A DNA stretch of 64,000 nt, taken from the NCBI GenBank assembly GCA_910575005.1, contig CAJTCL010000005.1, positions 183,101 through 247,100 on the forward strand, written 5' to 3'. Positions within the stretch are counted from its first letter, which is position 1. The number at the start of each line of letters is the position of its first letter. Source of the DNA: Lachnospiraceae bacterium (GTDB lineage: Bacteria; Bacillota; Clostridia; Lachnospirales; Lachnospiraceae). Shown here piece by piece: positions 59,299 to 64,000 of this stretch. The translations under genes were made by a program, and so were the position numbers. Below the pieces are notes generated by a model. It was given only the letters and a program-made list of their open reading frames with translations. It was not told the DNA's origin and ran no database searches.

Positions 59299-59618
59299 TT
59301 ATCCACATTATCCACATTCCAATTGGGGAAAACTTTCCTCATGGAATGTGGATTTTTAAGTTTACATAAACTACTTTTCAACATACTGCCACTTTTTTTA
59401 GATATTCCCTATTTTTGTGGACTTACAGGGATTTTCCTTTTATTTTTCCACCAGATTATCCACATTATCCACAATTTCAACATTTTCTCAATTCCTTGAT
59501 TTTACGGGCTTTTTGCGAAAATTTCCGCTTCTCATTTTGAAATTTATGTGCTATACTTTAGCCACATAAATACGAACGTGAACCCTGCAAACGTGATTCA
59601 ATTTGGAGGACAGATAAT
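59299..59618 (+). promoter_or_regulatory. DnaA-box cluster and leader of dnaD
   Basis: Four perfect DnaA boxes (TTATCCACA) lie as two head-to-tail pairs: 59299-59307 with 59308-59316, and 59456-59464 with 59465-59473. Degenerate boxes (TGTGGATTT, TGTGGACTT) lie between them. CCACATTCC (59312-59320) and GGAATGTGG (59344-59352) form a hairpin that may end murC transcription. The rest is AT-rich. No open frame is credible. The region is upstream of dnaD and the helicase loader, so a DnaA-controlled promoter is the natural reading. Confidence 0.85.
59542..59571 (+). promoter_or_regulatory. dnaD promoter -10 flanked by inverted repeat
   Basis: ATTTATGTG (59542-59550) and CACATAAAT (59563-59571) are perfect 9-bp arms on each side of a TGCTATACT extended -10 (TATACT at 59552-59557). 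A bound protein here would block the promoter. The dnaD start is about 60 bp downstream. Confidence 0.55.
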
Positions 59619-60761
59619 ATGGCAGATTTAACTCTACACAAGGACAACAGCAATGCAGCAACCATCATTTCCAACCACTTCATTGATGAATATATGATAA
59701 ATGCAAATGGAGAATTCGTAAAAATCTATTTATATCTGCTGCGCTGTATGAATTCTCCCGACTGCAGTTTTTCAATTTCCAAGGCTGCAGATACATTTAA
59801 CCACACAGAAAAAGATATTCAGCGTGCCTTAAAATATTGGGAAAAAATGAATCTGCTCCAATTGGAATACACAGAGGACAAGTCCATCGCAGGCATTTAT
59901 TTTCTGGACTCTGAAGCTGTCGCACCAAAAGATGACACTGTACCTTTGAAGAAGGCTCCTGCTGTTTCAGCAAATATATCCGCGTCTGTACACAAAGAAC
60001 CTGCTTTGGAAAGAACAACCAGAACCTGCTCTGCTCCACAGACTGATTCATCCGCTCTGCCAACTACCAAGAAACCTGTATACAGTGCAGATGAACTGAG
60101 AACGTTTCGTGAGAAAGAGGAAGTACAGGAACTCATGTTTGTGGCAGAAAGTTATCTTGCAAGACCACTGACTCCGACCGACATCCAGACACTGCTCTCC
60201 TGGTATGACTGGCTGGCTTTTTCCAATGATTTGATCGAATATCTGATGGAATACTGTATTGCTGGAGGACATCCCAGCCTGCATTATATGGATAAAGTGG
60301 CTATTAACTGGAAACATGAAAATATTCGTACCGTAGAACAGGCCAAACGAAATGCACAAGAACACAGCAAACTTCATTATGCTGTTCTAAAAGCTTTGGG
60401 AATCCAGGGCCGCTCCCTGGTACCAGCAGAATTTTCTTATGTGGAGAAATGGTGTAAAGAATATGGTTTTGGCCAAGATATCATTACCGAAGCCTGCAGC
60501 CGCACCATACTGTCCATTCATCAGCCAAATTTTGATTATACTGACCGCATCCTTACCAATTGGAAGCGCCAAAATATCAAGACTATGACCGATATCCGCA
60601 AGGCTGATGAAGCGTTTCAGGCTGCAAAGACCACGGAGCGCGCCCGTTTATCTGCCCTAAAGGGCAATCCCATAAAACCTGCTTCTGCTAACCGTTTTAA
60701 CAGTTTCCCGCAGCGCACTTATAATATGGATGAACTGGAAGCAGAATTACTTGCACGCTAA
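59619..60761 (+). CDS. dnaD: DnaD-family replication initiation protein
   Basis: A 380-residue primosomal protein. An N-terminal winged-helix domain (about 20-90: FVKIYLYLLRCMNSPDCSF, NHTEKDIQRALKYWEKMNLL) is followed by a variable linker and two DnaD_2-type helical domains (about 170-240: FVAESYLARPLTPTDIQTL; about 255-330: EFSYVEKWCKEYGFGQDII), each with the WYDWL/NWK pattern. It helps remodel the origin and load helicase. GGAGG precedes the ATG. The helicase-loader gene follows at 11 bp. The double DnaD_2 layout differs from the single one in Bacillus DnaD but is common in Clostridia. Confidence 0.92.
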   Translation: MADLTLHKDNSNAATIISNHFIDEYMINANGEFVKIYLYLLRCMNSPDCSFSISKAADTFNHTEKDIQRALKYWEKMNLLQLEYTEDKSIAGIYFLDSEAVAPKDDTVPLKKAPAVSANISASVHKEPALERTTRTCSAPQTDSSALPTTKKPVYSADELRTFREKEEVQELMFVAESYLARPLTPTDIQTLLSWYDWLAFSNDLIEYLMEYCIAGGHPSLHYMDKVAINWKHENIRTVEQAKRNAQEHSKLHYAVLKALGIQGRSLVPAEFSYVEKWCKEYGFGQDIITEACSRTILSIHQPNFDYTDRILTNWKRQNIKTMTDIRKADEAFQAAKTTERARLSALKGNPIKPASANRFNSFPQRTYNMDELEAELLAR

Positions 60762-60772
60762 GGAGGCTTTTT

Positions 60773-61771
60773 ATGGCTCTGAGCAATACACAGTATAATA
60801 CCTTACTGCGTCGTTATGAATCAAAACAATTGGAAAACCAGCATATCGTTATGGAACGTATTTTGTCTGTATACGAGGAACTGCCCCGCCTGATGGAGAT
60901 TGATGAGATGATCTCTTCGATCTCCGTCAGCCAGGCTAAAAAACTGATTGACGGAGATGAGACGGCGCTGCCCAATCTGCACTGTCAGCTTCAAGCATTG
61001 ACCAATGAAAAGAAGCAGCTTCTAAGAGAACATGGCTATCCAGAAAATTATTTTGAACCGCCCTATACCTGTGCTGACTGTAAAGATACTGGATATATTG
61101 GCAGTCAGAAATGTCATTGCTTTACACAGGCAGCCATAGATCTTGTCTATACACAGTCCAATATCCGCCACATCCTGGATATGGAAAACTTTGAACATTT
61201 TTCTTATGATTACTATTCTGACAGACAGATTAATCCTGCCACTGGGCTTTCAAGCCTTGCAACCGCCGAAAATGCAGTCCGTGACTGCCTGGATTTTGTC
61301 AAAACATTTGACAAAGAATTTCGGAATCTGTTTTTTTATGGCGATACTGGAATCGGTAAAACTTACCTTTCCAACTGCGTGGCCAAAGCACTTTTAGATT
61401 CTGGTCATTCTGTGATTTATTTTACAGCCTCCTCCCTGTTCCATATCTTTGAAAAAAATGCATTTGGCAGGGAACATGGCACCAGTGGAGATTACCAAAA
61501 TATTTTTGAATGTGATCTCTTAATAATTGATGATCTGGGTACAGAATTGTGTAATAGCTTTACTGTCTCCCAACTATTTCTCTGCCTCAATGAGCGTATT
61601 TTACGGCGTAAATCGACCATTATCTCCACCAATCTGACTCTTGGACAATTGGCAGAGACTTATTCAGAACGTACATTTTCTAGAATTTCCAGCAGCTATA
61701 CCATGATAAAACTATTTGGCAGCGACATTAGGCTTCAGAAAAAACTTAAAAGGCAATCTTGCCAAGATTAA
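60773..61771 (+). CDS. dnaI: Helicase loader ATPase (DnaI/DnaC-like)
   Basis: A 332-residue AAA+ ATPase that loads replicative helicase. The N-terminal region has a coiled segment and a zinc-binding cluster CADCKDTGYIGSQKCHC at residues 99-115. The ATPase domain has Walker A YGDTGIGKTY near 190, Walker B DLLIIDDLGTE near 250, and sensor/Arg regions STNLTLGQLAETYSERTFSRI. GGAGG precedes the ATG. It forms an operon with dnaD. The 3' end contains a promoter for prs. The name dnaI is used for the Firmicutes loader; dnaC is also used for this family. Confidence 0.93.
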   Translation: MALSNTQYNTLLRRYESKQLENQHIVMERILSVYEELPRLMEIDEMISSISVSQAKKLIDGDETALPNLHCQLQALTNEKKQLLREHGYPENYFEPPYTCADCKDTGYIGSQKCHCFTQAAIDLVYTQSNIRHILDMENFEHFSYDYYSDRQINPATGLSSLATAENAVRDCLDFVKTFDKEFRNLFFYGDTGIGKTYLSNCVAKALLDSGHSVIYFTASSLFHIFEKNAFGREHGTSGDYQNIFECDLLIIDDLGTELCNSFTVSQLFLCLNERILRRKSTIISTNLTLGQLAETYSERTFSRISSSYTMIKLFGSDIRLQKKLKRQSCQD

Positions 61772-61787
61772 CAAGGAATGCTATAAT
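61759..61787 (+). promoter_or_regulatory. prs promoter inside the end of dnaI
   Basis: TTGCCA (61759-61764), a 17-bp spacer and TGCTATAAT with TATAAT at 61782-61787. The -35 overlaps the last codons of dnaI. The leader to prs is about 60 bases. This would let prs be transcribed independently of dnaD-dnaI. Confidence 0.75.
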
Positions 61788-61853
61788 TGGATTTTGAAAT
61801 TTAAACCTTATCGAACACCTAAACTATTTTCATTATATATGGAGGGTATTACG

Positions 61854-63029
61854 ATGCAGCGCAATGAAAAAAATTATGAAACTATCCCTGCTGGTTCCCT
61901 GGGAGTAATTTCCCTGGAAAGCTGCCGAGAACTTGGAGAAAGGGTGGACAAGTACCTGGTGCAATTCCGCAGTGAACGAGAGCATAAGCATCAAAATGAT
62001 ATTGCTTTCCAAGGATATCATAAGAACACTTATCTGGTAAACTGCTCTGCTCCGCGTTTTGGCAGTGGAGAGGCAAAGGGAATTATCAATGAATCCGTCC
62101 GTGGATTTGACCTGTTTATGATGGTTGATGTCACCAATTACAGCTTGTCTTATACTGTCTGTGGACATGAAAATCATATGTCCCCAGATGATCACTATCA
62201 GGACTTAAAACGAATCATTGCTGCCGTAGGTGGAAAAGCAAGACGAATTACCGTCATTATGCCTTTCCTCTATGAAAGCCGCCAGCACAAGCGTACTAGC
62301 AGAGAATCCCTTGACTGTGCACTTGCGCTGCAGGAACTAGTGCATATGGGCGTGGACAATATTATTACTTTTGATGCCCATGATCCCCGTGTCCAGAATG
62401 CTATTCCACTCAATGGTTTTGAGACCGTCCAGCCCGCTTATCAATTTATTAAGAGCATTCTTCAAGAAGTAGATGATCTGCAGATTGACAGCGACCACAT
62501 GATGGTAATCAGCCCCGACGAAGGAGGCACCAACCGTGCAGTATACCTTGCCAATGTTCTGGGGCTTGATATTGGAATGTTCTACAAACGTCGGGATTAC
62601 AGCAAAATTGTTGATGGGCGCAATCCAATCGTAGCACATGAATTTTTAGGTTCCTCTGTGGAAAATAAAGATGTACTGATTATTGATGATATGATCTCCT
62701 CTGGAGACAGCATGATTGATGTTGCCACTGAATTAAAAAAACGCAAAGCCCGCCGCATTTTTGTAGTCTCTACCTTCGGTCTGTTTACCAACGGGCTAGA
62801 AAAATTTGACAAGGCGGTGGCAGATGGCATTATCTACAAAGTCGTGACTACCAATCTCACCTATCAGACACCAGAACTTTTAAGTAAACCCTATTATATC
62901 AACTGTGATATGAGCAAATATATTGCCTACATTATTGATACCTTAAATCACGATATCTCTATCAGTGATCTCTTAGATCCATATGAACGGATCGAATCTC
63001 TTGTCAAAAAATACAAAGCAAAAAAATAG
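61854..63029 (+). CDS. prs: Ribose-phosphate pyrophosphokinase, long divergent form
   Basis: Makes PRPP from ribose-5-phosphate and ATP for nucleotide, His and Trp synthesis. At 391 residues it is about 75 longer than the usual enzyme. The core is recognisable: MPFLYESRQHKRTSRESL (the usual PYxRQDR-K region), VDNIITFDAHDPRVQNA (normally D-L-H), VISPDEGGTNRAVYLA, a flexible KRRDY segment, and the PRPP loop VLIIDDMISSGDSM. Several positions differ from class I enzymes, and about 40 extra residues lie near 40-90. The ATG at 61854 has GGAGG eight bases upstream. It could supply PRPP to hpt. Confidence 0.9.
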   Translation: MQRNEKNYETIPAGSLGVISLESCRELGERVDKYLVQFRSEREHKHQNDIAFQGYHKNTYLVNCSAPRFGSGEAKGIINESVRGFDLFMMVDVTNYSLSYTVCGHENHMSPDDHYQDLKRIIAAVGGKARRITVIMPFLYESRQHKRTSRESLDCALALQELVHMGVDNIITFDAHDPRVQNAIPLNGFETVQPAYQFIKSILQEVDDLQIDSDHMMVISPDEGGTNRAVYLANVLGLDIGMFYKRRDYSKIVDGRNPIVAHEFLGSSVENKDVLIIDDMISSGDSMIDVATELKKRKARRIFVVSTFGLFTNGLEKFDKAVADGIIYKVVTTNLTYQTPELLSKPYYINCDMSKYIAYIIDTLNHDISISDLLDPYERIESLVKKYKAKK

Positions 63030-63049
63030 CAAAATCCATTTGAGAGATT

Positions 63050-63145
63050 CTGCACGCACCATAGTACTTTAAAACAACAGCTTTAGCTCTATAAGCCATG
63101 CATTTTCTCTTCTTGAAATAGGAAATCTAAAAGAATTTCTTATTT
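63050..63145. repeat. Possible second copy of a dispersed intergenic element
   Basis: This stretch, ending in the imperfect hairpin AAATAGGAAAT / ATTTCTTATTT, shows interrupted similarity to the reverse complement of about 47137-47235 (shared blocks ACCAT, TTAAAAC, TAGC..TATA, GCAT-TTTCT, TAGGAAAT). By-eye alignment only; the match could be chance in AT-rich DNA. Confidence 0.3.
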
Positions 63146-63152
63146 GACAACA

Positions 63153-63187
63153 AAGGACAAGCCCCATCCGTGTAAGAGCTTGTCCTT
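63153..63187. terminator. Hairpin terminator between prs and hpf
   Basis: AAGGACAAGC (63153-63162) pairs perfectly with GCTTGTCCTT (63178-63187), with a 15-base loop, between the converging prs and hpf genes. T-tracts are modest on either side. Confidence 0.7.
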
Positions 63188-63278
63188 ATTATCATGTGGT
63201 AATTAGCGTGACTGTTTCACTCATGATTTGCTGAAATTCAGTTTATGGTATTACTGAGATAAATTTTCTTAACATATC

Positions 63279-63806
63279 CTAAAATTCTGGCTCAATCAAG
63301 CCATAGGTGCTGCCTTTTCTCTTATAGACAACATTCACTTCCTCTGTCTCTGCATTTTGGAAAACAAAGAAATTATGTCCCAACAATTCCATCTGAACAC
63401 AGGCATCCTCTGGATACATAGGCTTCATGCCAAAACGTTTGGTACGGATAATCTTTACTTCCTCATCATCCTCGACCTCTTTCTCCACATATTCCTTCTG
63501 GAAATTCCCTGATGACTGTTTCTGATCTACAATCTTATTCTTATATTTCTTCAACTGCCGCTCAATCACTTCTTCAACCAGATCAATGGAGACATACATA
63601 TCATTGCTTACTTGCTCTGAACGGATAATGTTTCCCTTTACAGGGATCGTAACTTCAATCTTCTGACGTTCTTTCTCAACGCTTAATGTTACAAGAATAT
63701 CTGTTTCTGGAGTGAAATATCTCTCTAACTTAGATAACTTATCCTCCACTGCTTGTCTTAACCCTGCTGTTACTTCAATATTTTTTCCACTAATTGTAAT
63801 TCGCAT
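63279..63806 (-). CDS. hpf: Ribosome hibernation promoting factor, long form
   Basis: A 175-residue long-form HPF that pairs 70S ribosomes into 100S dimers in stationary phase. The N-terminal S30AE domain runs about 1-95 (ITISGKNIEVTAGLRQAVED, DILVTLSVEKERQKIEVTIPVKG). An acidic linker leads to the C-terminal dimerisation domain (KRFGMKPMYPEDACVQMELL, GHNFFVFQNAETEEVNVVYKR, GLIEP). The ATG at 63806 follows AGGGG by nine bases; a TTG at 63815 is less likely. It has its own promoter at 63843-63871. Confidence 0.96.
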   Translation of the reverse strand: MRITISGKNIEVTAGLRQAVEDKLSKLERYFTPETDILVTLSVEKERQKIEVTIPVKGNIIRSEQVSNDMYVSIDLVEEVIERQLKKYKNKIVDQKQSSGNFQKEYVEKEVEDDEEVKIIRTKRFGMKPMYPEDACVQMELLGHNFFVFQNAETEEVNVVYKRKGSTYGLIEPEF

Positions 63807-63842
63807 GGTGTCCAACCCCTTTGCTGTTAATTTTGTAGTAAC

Positions 63843-63871
63843 ATTATAGCATATTTATATTTTGAATACAA
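63843..63871 (-). promoter_or_regulatory. hpf promoter
   Basis: On the minus strand TTGTAT (63871-63866), a 17-bp spacer and TGCTATAAT with TATAAT at 63848-63843. It lies about 40 bp upstream of the hpf start. Confidence 0.7.
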
Positions 63872-63944
63872 CAAATCTCTGGTATTTCTTCACGACAAAC
63901 GCACGAATGTGTTTCACGACCAAATCCATACAACTAATAAATTT

Positions 63945-64000
63945 TTATAAATTTATAATCTGCTCCAGATGTTTTTCTGGATTCGTACCGATTGCATACC
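63945..64000 (-). CDS. Possible C-terminus of a gene beyond the window
   Basis: One minus-strand frame reads YAIGTNPEKHLEQIINL followed by a stop at 63947-63945. The composition looks protein-like, and its end leaves room for the hpf promoter. With 17 residues no family can be named, and the frame could be open by chance. Confidence 0.35.
   Translation of the reverse strand, partial: YAIGTNPEKHLEQIINL

Noticed and set aside
59299..59473. Chromosomal replication origin
   Set aside because: DnaA boxes are present, but dnaA, dnaN, rpmH and a clear unwinding region are not adjacent; a regulatory cluster fits the dnaD context better.
1..64000. tRNA, rRNA, tmRNA, SRP RNA or RNase P RNA genes
   Set aside because: No tRNA-like T-arm with matching acceptor stem and no conserved RNA core sequence was found by reading; a tRNAscan-SE or Infernal run would settle this.

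Overview
The window looks like a chromosome segment from a low-GC, anaerobic, spore-forming Clostridia, most likely a gut Lachnospiraceae. Four things point there: sporulation genes (spoIIE, yabP, yabQ, a sipL-type gene, a cotS-type gene, spoVG); Firmicutes housekeeping genes in ancestral order; a glgC/glgD glycogen pair; and many secreted proteins with BspA-type leucine-rich repeats, Fn3, SH3 or NlpC domains. The taxon is inferred from gene content only. I saw no rRNA, tRNA, CRISPR array or intact transposase. Genes lie almost entirely on the minus strand up to about 57.6 kb and then switch to plus.

Layout. 0-1.9 kb is eroded: two coupled small secreted-protein genes, a glycosyltransferase cut short at a junction with a leucine-rich-repeat tail, and an Fn3 fragment. 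1.9-12.2 kb holds a GH13 amylase followed by hup, rqcP, yabP, yabQ, divIC, spoIIE, tilS, hpt and ftsH, which is the Bacillus subtilis order. spoIIE has a promoter with a 21-bp spacer and a Spo0A-type box. 12.3-19.1 kb has a chemoreceptor with an orphan sugar-binding lipoprotein, a phosphosugar mutase, and a PEGA lipoprotein with a poly-asparagine tail whose leader looks structured. 19.1-28.8 kb has a CotS-type kinase, cca, yqeY, a CwlO-like NlpC hydrolase, a large BspA-like protein, a SipL-type spore morphogenetic protein and veg.

28.9-32.5 kb encodes an asymmetric ABC exporter pair, one subunit of which has a degenerate ATP site. 32.9-34.9 kb is an AT-rich plus-strand island (acyltransferase-3 and GtrA membrane proteins). 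35.1-45 kb contains a MacB/FtsX-type ABC system and an nptA-response regulator-histidine kinase operon. Between them lies an lrgA-lrgB-gntR operon with a FadR-type operator and an unrecognised 273-residue protein. 45-47 kb is an ApbE / NusG_II / Gx-transporter cassette, probably for extracytoplasmic flavinylation.

47.3-57.6 kb resumes the old synteny (PrsA-like lipoprotein, mfd, pth, spoVG) with uppP, an Fn3-SH3 secreted protein and glgC-glgD. 57.9-63 kb on the plus strand has murC, four perfect DnaA boxes, dnaD, a helicase loader and a long-form prs; hpf follows on the minus strand. The strongest regulatory signals are the DnaA boxes ahead of the helicase-loading genes, the spoIIE promoter, the lrgAB operator and the leader of the PEGA lipoprotein gene.
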